From the NCBI GenBank assembly GCA_947034895.1, contig OX344763.1, positions 15,345,001 to 15,409,000 on the forward strand: DNA of 64,000 nt, read 5' to 3'. Below, piece after piece: positions 48,106-59,216 of the stretch. The notes beneath the pieces are model-generated. The model was not told the origin of the DNA. It searched no databases and saw nothing but the letters and a program-made list of their open reading frames with translations. A program made the position numbers and the translations under genes. Within the stretch, counting starts at the first letter, position 1. Each line of letters opens with the position of its first letter. This stretch comes from Rhytidiadelphus loreus (lineage: Eukaryota; Streptophyta; Bryopsida; Hypnales; Hylocomiaceae).

Positions 48106-48904
48106 AAAATGAAATGATTCAAAGTTTTTCACTTAGATATAAATCATAAGAAATTAAGAACCAATTTCAATATCAATTTTGTTATTGGAAATGCCTTGTC
48201 ATTTGTGAAGAATATCATTAATTTTTCGGGGGACCAACTGAATGCTAAGTATTGAAAACTACTTATCATACAAAAACATTTGAACCACGTAGTGAGAAGT
48301 TCTAAAATTTGGTAGGCTTCGAATTTAATCCTTTAAAAAATGTTGTGCCAAAGGAGATACTACAAATTCTATTCATGTTTCCCTTCTAAATATCACTATG
48401 ATGCCAAAACAAACTATTCCACTCCTTACGGGTTTAGGATTTAGGAATATCTTCAAATCTATAGTAAACTTTATTTATTTTCACATCGTAGGAAGATCTT
48501 GCAATTGATGTACATGGCAAACTAGAAATTGTATGAAGTTGTTCAAATATAAATAATTGTTTGGATGTTCGGTATGAATTTCTTAAAAAGACAATGGTAT
48601 TATTACATTGTTGGTATTTTGTGTAAATGAAAGCACAAAAGTCTACGTAGAAAACTGACCTACAACACATGCAATAAATGTATTTGACATGTGTCTAATC
48701 ATCAAGAATTAGATCTTCAAAACACATAAAGGCTAATTCATATAGGAATATTTATATATCTTTATTGAAGAAACAAAACATGGACCCCATTGTACAACAT
48801 GAGGTGGTTCTAAAGGTCAAAGCAACCCTTCCGATACACACAAGTTTAGAAAAACAACTACCTATTAGTCTATTATTTACTAGAAGACTACCTCTAGCCC
48901 AAAA
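48106..48904. other. AT-rich spacer, nothing recognised
   Basis: No open frame of note and no clear repeat. Confidence 0.5.
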
Positions 48905-50482
48905 TCATGCAACATCCATATTGGCCTCCTCTTCCCTTTTCTTCTTCATGACTTCAAACTCATGGGCCGCAATTCTATAAGCACTCTTCAAAAGGGGTAG
49001 GTCATGGTTCCACATCTTGTTTTTGATCCAAAAATTCTTGAACGTTCTCGCATAACCAATGTGTGCAGTCCGGAAATCTATGTGCTTCTGAAACTGGTGT
49101 TCAAGCTTCTTCAAAGAAACTAACTTCTGCTTCAAGGAAGCTACCTCTGATGTCAACACACAATGCTCTTCATCTACTAATAATGCATCCAAAGCCATTG
49201 GAAGGTCAATGGGGCCTACAACTGTGGTTTCTTTTAGGTCATTCAACCTTGACTGCGCCTCTTCCACAGCTTTCCTTTCGGTATTCAATCGGTTTTCTTC
49301 TGCCAAACACTCTTCCATTATTTTGGCCATTCGTTTATCCAAGAACGGGGTGGAATTTGAGGTAGAGCCTCCATCTTTGCCTTTATTGAATTTCAAATAA
49401 AATTGCTCCAGCTCGTCCATTTCCTTTTGTTGAACTGACAAACGAACTTTCCCGCTTATGATTAGTGCTTCAAGGGTGTGCTCATCGTTGTCCTCAATGT
49501 CACCACTAGTGCGTTCACGCTGCCTTTCACATTCCATTCCTATTTCTACCAGTCTACCAAGAATAGTCTTCAACTGGGCTTTATAAGCTTCTTTTCCTTG
49601 CCTCCTCGTGTCTTCAAGATATAATACTTCCCTTCCTGCTTCTTGAAGAGGTAGTTCTTCACATGAATCAAAAATCACCAATGCTTGTTCAGCATCTCGT
49701 TGCAACCCGATCTCGCCCTCCTCCTTGTCTTCCTCCATTTCTCGCATGCGTGCATATACATGTTGAAGAACTTCGTCTTCCTCAGGATGACGGAAGTGCA
49801 TTGGCTCCAACGATCTAAGAGGCGCGACATGCAATACTACTGCCTCTTCTGAGTCTCCAACAAAAGGTACCACCGCTGCCATATTTTCTTCAAGTATTGG
49901 ATCTTCATTTGGGGGCATAGGGTCTGCAATGTCTTCTTCATCCGAGTCGGTGGAGGTGGACGACTGGCCCCAATTGTAGTCTTCATCCGACACTTCTTCT
50001 TTGAAATGTTTTTTGGGCCCTAATCCATCCCTCGGATTATTTGATGGATCCGCCCTTGGAATGTCTTTGGTAGTGGGAACTATGCTATTGGGGGTTTTCT
50101 TAATGGTCCTCCAATCCACAGTTCGTCGCAATTGTAGCTCTGCATAGACCATTTGGCATATACCCAATGAAACTTAACTCCCCTTCACTGTTGGTTTTTG
50201 ATATAATGTCCGGTAAACTTCGATGCACCGTTGCACAAATGCATCATCTCTGCAGTAGTGAAGATTAGCATTGTTTTGGCTGATATGAACATCGTGCCGG
50301 AAGTAAGGGAATAGCTTATCGATATGGCACCACCCTACGTAGGCCTTGCAAGTGTTGAACGTCCAATCCGATTGCACATTTTGCCAATTTAGAAATGCCC
50401 TTGCTGTTGAGTCCAAAAGGATGGCTACATTCCGACTATGGCGCTCTCCTTTCTTCTTTGCCTTCTTAAAGGGGGGGGCCAT
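48905..50482 (-). pseudogene. Second reading frame beside the hAT gene: unknown protein, one in-frame stop
   Basis: The frame from ATG 50482 gives about 525 codons with a single TAA at 50174-50176 (KPTVKGS, stop, VSLGICQMVYAEL), so it may be a recently broken gene, or two pieces. The N-terminus is basic (MAPPFKKAKKKGERHSR, likely nuclear), followed by a compact ~85-residue region rich in Trp, Cys and His (FLNWQNVQSDWTF, KAYVGWCHIDKLFPYFRHD). The middle is acidic (SSTSTDSDEEDIADP) and the C-terminal ~250 residues are heptad-like and probably coiled coil (EECLAEENRLNTERKAVEE), ending MKKKREEEANMDVA. I recognise no family. Same strand as the hAT transposase and also preceded by a GGGCGACC array, so it may be an accessory gene of the element; it could equally be an unrelated sequence. 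Confidence 0.55.
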
Positions 50483-50664
50483 GGTGAATATAGGATGTGT
50501 TGGTATCCTCCAAGTGCTCAGAAAGTATGGTCTTCCACAATCGACGACAACACAAAAAGTGTCCTAGACACAAGATTCCAGTGCACGAACATGCATCCAG
50601 ACGCTTGAAAGCATATGGAAGCCGATGCACAACACTGGAAAAGAAAGTGGCAGCTCGCGTCCGT

Positions 50665-50825
50665 GGCGACCGCATTTGTACCCGAAGTCGCCCTGGGCGC
50701 GTGCGGGATCAGGGTTTAGGGGGGCGAGTGCGTTAAGTGGGGCGACCGCGGGTACAGGGAATTCTAGGCGACCGCGGGTCCAGGAAGGGCGCGTGCGGCT
50801 TCAGGGCGACCGCGGGTTCAGGGAA
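50665..50825. repeat. GGGCGACCGCGGGT array upstream of the second reading frame
   Basis: Six to seven degenerate copies of GGGCGACCGCGGGTNCAGG in the plus orientation, about 180 bp 5' of ATG 50482. Confidence 0.85.
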
Positions 50826-50846
50826 AGGTAGCAGACTCAGGAAATG

Positions 50847-51074
50847 CAGAGGGAGAATTGACCCCCTCATTGCCCCCGTCAACTTAGATTTTTTTTTTTA
50901 AAAAACTATATTCTGCCAACTTTTGGGTAATTCTTGCATCTCCTAGAAGTAATTTGGGGCCTCTGATTGCAAATATAATTTCAGAATTCCCCAAAAAATT
51001 AAGCAGTGCAAATAATAAATTCTAGGGCAAGCCCTGGATGGGCAATGAGGGAGTCAATTCACCCTGGCCCTCAC
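50847..51074. mobile_element. Candidate ~228-bp foldback element
   Basis: GAATTGACCCCCTCATTGCCC (~50853) is inverted as GGGCAATGAGGGAGTCAATTC near 51040. The ends are CAGAGGG on the left and, inverted, CAGGGTG or GTGAGGG on the right. AAATG flanks both sides if the longer right end is used; an 8-bp hAT-type duplication is not visible. Confidence 0.5.
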
Positions 51075-51640
51075 AAATGGCTCATCTCAAGACTGATCTC
51101 CCTTTTTCATGTATTTACTTCAATGAAAATATTTTTAGATCATTTTTCAGACAAAGAAAAATAAAAGAGGAATCTAACACAAGTGATTTCATTTTTTTTA
51201 AGTATTTTTTAATTAATTGTAAATTTCCAAAGGACTTGTGTCATAGGTCCCTACTTCTGCCCCTAAGTCTCCCGTAAAACGTTCACTTGCAACTTCTAAA
51301 GAAAAATGGGGAAGTAAAGAGAATGAATTGGCTTTTACAATTGATAATTTTTTTTTCTCGAATCATTTAATGATTATGGAGGTCAATTTATGAACTACAG
51401 TTTGTCCATTTCAAAGCCACTTATAGAGTCCATTTTTAATGCCCACTCCATTTTAGAGCCTTCTACCTTATATTTACTTTCACATCCTCACAAATGGAGA
51501 AAGGAAGTACAATTTATGTATCAATGAATAGGTGGTAGTAAAATCGTGGGCCACCGCAATTAAAAATATTCCCAACATGTAATGAGTTTAATAGCTTTTT
51601 CAAGTGATATTAAGTTTTGAAAGAGAACATTTTAGTGTGC
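51075..51640. other. AT-rich spacer, nothing recognised
   Basis: No gene seen; only frames below 80 codons. Confidence 0.45.
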
Positions 51641-52160
51641 CAATATAATTTGTAGTTCTTCATTTCAACTCCAATCCCAAATTTATTTTTATAAGCAATA
51701 CACTCAACCATGAAAAAGTAAATTTGGTAGGTTATCATCTCACAACTCTTATCCAATATTGCACCTTCATGAAACGTGCATACTAATACACAAGCTAATT
51801 AAACATTCCTATGGTTAGGTTCTTGTTTCATAAAACTTGCTTCAATGGAAATAACTATAAGTCCATGCTCTTTTCATAAAGGAAAAATACAGTTGGAAAG
51901 GCATAGGCACTTAGGGGGTCATTAGTAATGCATTCTAATTGTTAAGCTAAACTTATCTTTTGACTCTAAATAGATTATGCAAACACCCCTCTTCTAAAAT
52001 CAAATTTCATTCGCAAGTACATCTTCGTCATTGTCCATAATGACGAACAATTCTAATTAAATAATGATTTAGCACAAGTGAATTCTAAAATACTGTATAT
52101 CATTACAATTTAGTTACTTTAAAGTTTCAAAAATTCCCGTAAAGACCTCGGTCTAGGCCA
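51641..52160. repeat. R1 tandem array, tail of an incomplete first unit
   Basis: Diverged match to the end of later units (53090-53633). Shared words include ATTATGCAAACA, GTCCATAATGACGAACAATT and ACTTTAAAGTTTCAAAAA. This shows the array began before the first complete unit. Confidence 0.7.
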
Positions 52161-52188
52161 GGTGTCGTGCTTCGAAGGTTTGACCAAA

Positions 52189-52229
52189 GACCTCCGCAGT
52201 GAGATGTTTTCTATCTCACTGCGGAGGTC
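52189..52229. other. R1 unit 1 hairpin: 17-bp perfect stem, 7-nt loop
   Basis: GACCTCCGCAGTGAGAT pairs with ATCTCACTGCGGAGGTC. The stem sequence differs from those at the same place in units 2, 3 and 4. Confidence 0.95.
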
Positions 52230-52293
52230 GAAGAGGTCCTTGACCGAACCCATAAGCCCAAACCAGAACCTCCTTTATCATGTACACCGGGTT

Positions 52294-52420
52294 GGGAATC
52301 GAACCATAGACCTCCCAGACTCCACTTGAATTCAAAGAAGTCGACCCTTGTCTGAGAATCCCTTCCACTACTTCACCTTCTCGTTGGTCACATCGGGAAT
52401 CACCTTTGATGCACCACTCC
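52294..52420 (-). repeat. tRNA-like segment of R1 unit 1 (possible SINE)
   Basis: Minus strand 52305-52294 reads GGTTCGATTCCC, a B-box match. About 85 nt upstream, AAGTAGTGGAAGGGATTC loosely resembles an A box; the distance would fit a tRNA with a long variable arm. Equivalent B boxes are at 59353-59364, 60514-60525 and 62190-62201 (one change). Confidence 0.4.
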
Positions 52421-52579
52421 TTGTCCATCCCATTTTTATTCTTTTTTTTTCTTTGATTGTACGGGTCTTCAAAACACCATGAGCCGCCCAACACAAATTA
52501 ATCTCCTAGTTTTGGACCCAAAGTCGCCCAAGTCACAGAAAAGAGGGAATTTCAAATGCGTGAGTTTTTCCCTCCTCTC

Positions 52580-52785
52580 TGGACCCGCGGTCGCCCCACC
52601 CGAGGTCGCCCCAGCACCGCAGAAAGAAGTCCCCAATTTCCCCCTTCTTTGGACCCGTAGTCGCCCTACTCGCGGTCGCCCCACCCGAAGTCGCCCCACC
52701 CGAGGTCGCCCCAGCACCGCAGAAACAAGTCCCCAATTTCCCCCTTCTCTGGATCCGCGGTCGCCCCACCCGCGGTCGCCCCTAC
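52580..52785. repeat. GTCGCC array of R1 unit 1
   Basis: Eight or so copies of CACCCGAGGTCGCCCC, 16 bp apart in runs, arranged in two blocks separated by AAGAAGTCCCCAATTTCCCC. Opposite orientation to the arrays at 43-51 kb. Equivalent arrays: 59575-59775, 60800-61005 and 62410-62695. Confidence 0.92.
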
Positions 52786-53879
52786 ATCAGTATTTGAAAG
52801 AGTCACTTAGAGAACATTGCTGTCATCAATGGTAGGTGAGATCATAGAATATTTTCTACATAGCTTACAATTATAACACATGATCATTTTATTAAATGGT
52901 CCCTAACAAGGCTTCAATATCCTCAAGTCCTACAATCATAAACTCCAAACCCTACAAAGCCCTCGCAAACTAGAACCCATACCCAAACCTAAACCCTTGA
53001 ATGCCCAACCCATTTTAGGATGTTTTATGAATGTGCTTTAATATCAACAAGAAGCCAACATTTTGAATTATAGAATCAATTTCTTTGTAATTCTTCATTT
53101 TTCCTCCAATCCCCACAAAATTTATTTGTGCAAATTATCAAATTGTTGTGGAGGGGGATAATACACTTGAAGTAAAAAATGTACATTTCTCTTATTCTCT
53201 TGTTATAATCTTACAACACTTACGCAATTTTGCACTCAAAATTAACGTGCACACTAACAAGCAAGTTGTTTAAACATTCATACGGTTAGATTCAAAAATA
53301 AATAGGAAACTTGCTTCAATGGGAATTACTATAAGTCCATGCTTTTTTTTAATAGGACAAATACAAGAGGGAAAGGCTTAGGCACGTAGGGCCTAATTAG
53401 TAATGCACTCTAATAGTTAAGTTAAATTTATCTTTTGACACTAAATAGATTATGCAAACATCCTTCTTGTAAAATCAAATTTCATTTTCAAGTATTTATT
53501 CGTCATTGTCCATAATGACGAACAATTCTAATTAAAGAAAGATTTAGCACAATTGAATTCTAAAATACTCTATATCATTACAAATTAGTTGCTTTAAAGT
53601 TTCAAAAAAACCCGTGAAGACCTCAGTATACGCCACATGACCAGGGTTGTTTGCTGCGACAGCGCGACAGACAGACGTCGCACGACGTCTAGTAGAGCTC
53701 GCGCGACGTCACGAAAAGTCAAATTTACCTTTGACTTTATATAAAATTACCCCCCTCCAGCTGGATGCCATGTGGCATCTACATGGCAAACTCAAGGGGC
53801 GCATACGGGTACTAGGCAACTGCATGTAGGGGCGACTGGAGGTAGGGGCGACCTCTTGTAAGAGTGATTTGTAGTGCAA

Positions 53880-54752
53880 TTCAAAACTGCCACTTCTGCT
53901 GCAGTCATCCAAGAAAATAGAAAAAATATTTTTTGGAGAATCTAACCGTAAGATCTTGTACTTAAGTTGTCTAAGATCATGTGGTAAAAATTTCATAAAG
54001 TTTGGCCATATAGATTGGAAGATATTAGCATTCAAAGTTGGAAAAAAAAATTGAACTTTGGCTTGCAATTTCAGATGACTTTGACCACCATTTGTGGAAA
54101 AAAATTGCACTATAAACTCTAAATTTTAAAAAATTATGTTGAAAAATTGAATTGAAAGTTTAAGCAAAAAATTTCAATAGAAACACACTTGATTTTCATT
54201 CTTTAAGAAATTGTTGAATAGAAGTTGGTCTATGATTGAATGAAAAACTAAATTGTTAATAGCTCTAAGTTGGAATTGAAACACAATAAGCACAATGGTG
54301 AGATTGTTCTAGTAGACATACTTAACTATATTAAACAATTTTCAAAAAAATTGTATAAATTGCATTCAAAAATATATCATATAAGATGTTTTTTCAAAAA
54401 ATTGTTTAGATTGTCTAAAAGACAAGATTGTCCATAATTTTTTCATTGCTAGTCCAAATGGAATGAATCAAAGCTTCACATGTAGACAAAAATATAATAT
54501 TTGAGGGAAAAAAATTTAATATTAATTGACTTATTGTAATTTTTTGTTGCTTGCTGACCTCTATTTTCAGCTTAGGGTGGCATAAATTTTGCTTTTGGAC
54601 ACCAATTGAAGAAAAATTTATATTCTTACAAAGATGATGTACTCTTCTATCCTCCAAAAAAGTTCAAAAAATGAAAATGAAAATTGAGACTATATGTACC
54701 TACTTGAACTCTTTAAAGTCCTTCAAAAGGACTCAAGTTGGTCCTTTAGGGG
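53880..54752 (-). repeat. R2 copy, inverted, inside the hAT element
   Basis: Reverse-complement match to 33048-35411 minus the nested element. It ends at GGTCCTTTAGGGG followed by TTAA (54753-54756). The other end is cut near 53880, just after CTTGTAAGAGTGATTTG, so the copy is truncated at the end facing the hAT terminus. Confidence 0.75.
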
Positions 54753-54756
54753 TTAA

Positions 54757-55436
54757 AACTCAACTTTATTTTTGTACACTTTTACACACATTAGTTTAGA
54801 AGCAAATAAATTAAAGTACATTGTTTGGAAAAAATTACAAAATATTTGCACAAAAGAATTCAAATTCAACATTCAATACATAGACCTTGGCACCTAGCGT
54901 TTTGAATATTTAATATTTTTTCTAAATGGCACATCATATAAAAAGTGGTTAATATATTTACTTTCCATTTCAAAATTTAGAAGCATGAAATGTGACCTAT
55001 GTTTTTATTTGTACTAACATAATAACAACATACCCTATTACAAAACATCAATGCGATAAACAACTTCAGGGGCTTTATCAACCATGAGTAGCTTTACCAC
55101 CTATCTACATATTAGTTGCTTCTTTGAATCAGGTTCAATGACTATGCCCAACTTCCTCACAAAGTACCTCATTACTAATGTGTTTTCAAATATTCCATTG
55201 TCATATTTGAATAGTTGCGTGGATTAGTGTCTCTATAGTAGCACTTGCGGCCTTACTATAGGTAACTAAAATCAAAAGAGTCCTTTTATTAATGACCACA
55301 TCATCAAATATTTGTTTCTACTAATGATCTCTCATTAAAAAGCGTATAATCTCTGTCCTCACTTGTTGGTGACCAACTTTGAATTAGAAGCACATGTCAT
55401 TATGTCACCATATGCTTAGTGATGTCAATTTTAGTT
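54757..55436. other. AT-rich interior of the hAT element
   Basis: No gene or clear repeat seen between the inverted R2 copy and the 162-bp tandem repeat. Confidence 0.5.
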
Positions 55437-56090
55437 GCCCCTAGAAACCCCCAAACGGCCCAAATTTGCCAATTTTTGGACAAAAGGAGGGCCATTCTTT
55501 CCACCTCCACCCGCACTCGCCCCTTACCCGAAGTCGCCCTTAAGCACTCGCCCTGACCCGCGTTCTCCTCCATGAGAGGTCGCCCAAGACCCGAAGTCGC
55601 CCCTAAAAACCCCCAAACAGCCCAAATTTGCCAATTTTTGGACAAAAGGAGGGCCATTCTTTCCACCTCCACCCGCACTCGCCCCTTACCCGAAGTCGCC
55701 CTTAAGCACTCGCCCTGACCCGCGTTCTCCTCCATGAGAGGTCGCCTAAGACTCAAAGTCGCCCCTAGAAACCCCCAAACGGCCCCAATTTGCCATTTTT
55801 TGGACGAAAGGAGGGCCATTCTTTCCACCTCCACCCACACTGGCCCCTTACCCGAGGTCGCCCTTAAGCACTCGCCCTGACCCGCGTTCTCCTCCATGAG
55901 AGGTCGCCCAAGACCCGAAGTCGCCCCTAGAAACCCCCAAACGGCCCAAATTTGTCATTTTTTGGACAAAAGGAAGGCCATTCTTTCCACCTCCACCCGC
56001 ACTCGCCCCTTACCCGAGGTCGCCCTTAAGCACTCGCCCTGACCCGCGTTCTCCTCCATGAGAGGTTGCCCAAGACTCAAAGTTACTTGA
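55437..56090. repeat. 162-bp tandem repeat, four copies, containing GTCGCC words
   Basis: TTTTTGGACAAAAGGAGGGCC recurs at about 55474, 55636, 55798 and 55960, an exact 162-bp step. Each unit carries ACCCGAAGTCGCCC, CACTCGCCCTGACCCG and ATGAGAGGTCGCC. As 162 is 3 x 54, a minus-strand frame stays open for 165 codons (55897-55400); I regard that as a by-product. Confidence 0.93.
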
Positions 56091-56099
56091 AAAACTCAT

Positions 56100-56560
56100 T
56101 GGATTGCAATTTTTGGGTGATGAAAGTAGAAATTGACAACTTCATTATAGTCAATTACTTTTGTTTTAGTTTGCTAGGTACATTAGTGGACGTACTTTGT
56201 TAGGTGAGCTAAGTAAATGGACCTTGATGAAATCAGATTTCATAGCTTTGACACCTAATCTCATTTATTAGAAATGAAAGCTCTTCTAAAAATCTAGTTG
56301 CTTTGGATTCTCTATAGTACTACTTGTATTTGATAATATCTTGTTTGATTTATTAATTAGCTCTAGTATATAAATTTTATGGCAAGATGTCATCTTCTAT
56401 TGAACACTCAAGTTTTGCAAATATGCAATTTTGTTAAATATATATCAATGGTTCATTTTCATTTATTCGGTTGAGATTATATGATATGAAATAAATCAAA
56501 TAAGAAAGATCATACATATCTCTCCATCTATTTTTTTGTATTTTAGAAATCATTTGATAA
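56100..56560. other. AT-rich interior, nothing recognised
   Basis: No open frame or clear repeat. Confidence 0.5.
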
Positions 56561-57878
56561 ATTATATACTTATAGAATGACTATTTGAGATTTTTTTAAA
56601 TCCGTAGGGGAAATTTTCATTTAAATCTCTTCCCCATTAATTTAGAAGTGAATATGGTAAATAATTCATAAGTACAAAGATGTTTGGAGAATCAAGAAAA
56701 TTAAATGAAGAAGGTATTGCAAATATTTTCATGCATTATTTTGTATTTTGAAATACACTTCATAAATTATAGACCCCTTTAGTAGGATAATTCGTTGAAA
56801 TTTGCATAAATTAAATCAAAAGGGGAAGTTTTCATTTAAATTCCTTCCCCACTAATTTTTAAAATTAAAGATGAAGGTGGTAAATAATTCATGAGTACAA
56901 AGAAGCTTGGAGAATCAAGAAAATTAAATGGGGAAGGTATTGCAAATATCTTCATGCATTATTTTGTATCTTGAAAAACAATTTATAAATAATACACCCA
57001 TAGGATAAGTCTTTGAGATTTGCATAAATCAAAAGGGGAAGTTTTAATTCAAATCTCTTCCTTCTAATTTTTAAGTTAGAGATAAATGTGGTAAATAATT
57101 TATAAGTAGTTGAGTACAAGGATGCTTGGAGAATCAAGAAAATTAAATGGGGAAGGTATTGCAAATATCTCCATTCATTATTTTGTATCTTGAAAAACAA
57201 TTTATAAATAATACACCCATAGGATAAGTCTTTGAGATTTGCATTAATCAAAAGGGGAAGTTTTAATTCAAATCTCTTCCTTCTAATTTTTAAGTTAGAG
57301 ATAAATGTGGTAAATAATTCATAAGTAGTTGAGTACAAGGATGCTTGGAGAATCGAGAAAATTAAATGGGGAAGGTATTGCAAATATCTCCATTCATTAT
57401 TTTGTATTTTGAAATACATTTGATAAATAATACTCCCATAGGATGATTATTTGAGATTGCATATATTAAATCAAATGGAATAATTCTTATTTAAATCTCT
57501 TTCTTCTAATTTTTAAGCTTGAAATTAAAGTGGTAAATAATACATGAGTATGATGAATTGATGATACTTGGAAGATAGTGAAATTCAAAATGGAAAGCTC
57601 TTTCTAAAATCTACATTTTATTATTTTGTATTTTAAAATCTACTTCATAAATAATACCCTGGTAGGATGACTTTTAGAGATTTGCGTAATTCAAGAGGAG
57701 AAGCTCTAACTTAAATCTCTTTCCTCTATTTTTAAATTTTAGATGAAGGTGGTAAATTATACATAAGTATGATGATGCATAGAGAATAGAGAAAATCAAA
57801 TAGGAATGTTTTTATACAAATCTTCAGAGGGTGTTCAAATTTAAAATCCACTTGTTAAATAATACACTGATAGGATGT
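56561..57878. repeat. ~219-bp tandem repeat, five to six copies
   Basis: GGTATTGCAAATAT recurs at 56712, 56936, 57154 and 57373 (steps 224, 218, 219); more diverged copies extend on both sides. The two middle units are almost identical. Each carries GGTAAATAATTCATRAGTA and CTTGGAGAATCAAGAAAATT. Confidence 0.88.
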
Positions 57879-57882
57879 TAAT

Positions 57883-58783
57883 CTCTAAATTCTCATTGTC
57901 TTCACAAGGGGCAAATGGATTTTGGCCAAGTTCCTATATGGTCAAATTTTTATGAAAAGATAGGAAAAAAAAATTAGCTTTCTAGGAATGTAATTTTAAT
58001 TTTAATTGGTGCCTAGGAGCAAGAGTTATACAACAATTAGCTTTGATCTAAATTAAATCATTTGGATGAGCAAAAACAAATCTTGAAAATTTTGAATTAA
58101 AAATTAACTTTTTTTCTCATATATTTTATTTTATTTTCATATGGAAAGCTTTTATTCATTTCATTTGGATTTATGATATGAAGAGGTTGCCAAGAAGTTG
58201 TAGAGCATCTTGTTTTGCAAGCAATTATAATATTGATTTGTAAAATATAGGTATAGGATTTGTTTTTGAGTTCAATTTTCAGAAAAATTCAAAACAAATA
58301 GGTCCACCAAATCAACATTGATTGTTAGAACAATCTCACTATTGGAATTCGTGAGTTTTAATTCCATCTTAGAGCTATTAATGATTTAGTTTTTCCTTCT
58401 ATGATACCTTCTTCTACTAAATAAATTTTTAAATAATGAAAATTACATTATATTTTAAACTTTTATTTTTTCTATATTTTCAACTCAATTTTGAATGATG
58501 AAAAAAAACTAAATTCAAGATCTACAATTCAAACTATTTAAGTTAAGAAGATTTGAAGTCTTAAACTAGTTTGCCATTGTGCCAAAAAAACACAATTTCT
58601 TCACTTTGAATGCATTTATCTTGCAATCTATGTGGTCAAAATGTCTGAAATTTTTTCCATGCATTCTCAAACTATTCTATTGTAAGATCCTATGGTAACA
58701 TATGGAAAAAAAATACCATTCTAAATTTTTTTTTCTCTTTGCAATTTGCACAAAAATGACAGTTTTGAGTGTTTTTTGACAAT
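57883..58783 (+). repeat. R2 copy, direct orientation, inside the hAT element
   Basis: Starts after TTAA (57879-57882) with TCTCTAAATTCTCATTGTC, a diverged R2 terminus. It ends near TTTTTTGACAATTGCAACA, again cut short on the side facing the hAT terminus. With the copy at 53880-54752 it forms a ~0.9-kb inverted repeat. Confidence 0.75.
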
Positions 58784-58789
58784 TGCAAC

Positions 58790-59030
58790 AAGGAGGTCGC
58801 CCCCCTGGACCAACAGTCGCCCCCCTGGACCAGAAGTCGCCCCCTTGGACTAGAGGTCGCCCCCCTGGACCAGCAGTCGCCCCCTTGGACCAGAGGTCGC
58901 CCCCCTGGACTAGCAGTCGCCCTAATTTTAGAACCCGTACTTGCCCCATTTGTACTTGCACGCGCCCCCATCCGCGGTCGCCCAAGGCTGAAGTACATGC
59001 GCCCCTACCCGCAGTCGCCCAAGTTGGCTT
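58790..59030. repeat. GTCGCC array, right subterminal region of the hAT element
   Basis: Eight copies of a 20-bp unit, GTCGCCCCCCTGGACCAGMA, then looser copies (CCATCCGCGGTCGCCC, ACCCGCAGTCGCCC). Inverted relative to the 53830-53860 and 43135-43345 copies, as expected for the two ends of one element. Confidence 0.92.
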
Positions 59031-59216
59031 TCCACGTCATTTTGTAAACCTTGCCACGTAGGCAAAATCTATTTACCGTGGGGTAAATTTTTTTACCCCT
59101 CCGCGACGCGATGTCAAGTAAACTCGACACTTGGTGACACGCGACACACGACGTCAGACGTCATACACGACGCCTAAACCCAAAAATATGTCAGACAAGA
59201 CAACCCTGCACATGAC

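Larger units (their letters stand above)
52161..53633. repeat. R1 unit 1 (~1.47 kb)
   Basis: Order: hairpin (52189-52229), tRNA-like B box (minus strand), oligo-T run before CTTTGATTGTACGGGTC, GTCGCC array (52580-52785), then a ~0.85-kb AT-rich tail. From about 52267 to 53500 it appears identical, base for base, to 60487-61720 in unit 3. No credible coding; the frames at 52216-52835 are by-products of the repeats. Confidence 0.88.
53642..59208. mobile_element. 5.57-kb non-autonomous hAT element with CACATGAC target-site duplication
   Basis: Termini are CAGGGTTGTTTGCTGCGAC on the left and, inverted, CAGGGTTGTCTTGTCTGACA on the right. The flanks CACATGAC (53634-53641 and 59209-59216) are a perfect 8-bp duplication, as for hAT elements. 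Removing it restores continuity between R1 units 1 and 2. Inside the ends: GACGTC/CGACG words, then GGGCGACC words, then inverted R2 copies, then two central tandem repeats. No transposase. The right terminus matches the terminus beside the intact hAT gene at 42960. Confidence 0.95.

Noticed and set aside
52469..52835. Frames of 80-118 codons in the GTCGCC arrays (also at 58677-59061, 59495-59823, 60689-61055, 62264-62746)
   Set aside because: Open only because the GC-rich repeats lack stops in several frames on both strands; composition is repeat-driven.
55400..55897. 165-codon minus-strand frame with three internal repeats
   Set aside because: The 162-bp unit is a multiple of three, so any stop-free frame repeats; no other sign of coding.
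42960..59208. One giant hAT element from 42960 to 59208
   Set aside because: The left end at 53642 and right end at 59208 share a perfect CACATGAC duplication, whereas GTCCCGAT beside 42960 is not found after 59208.
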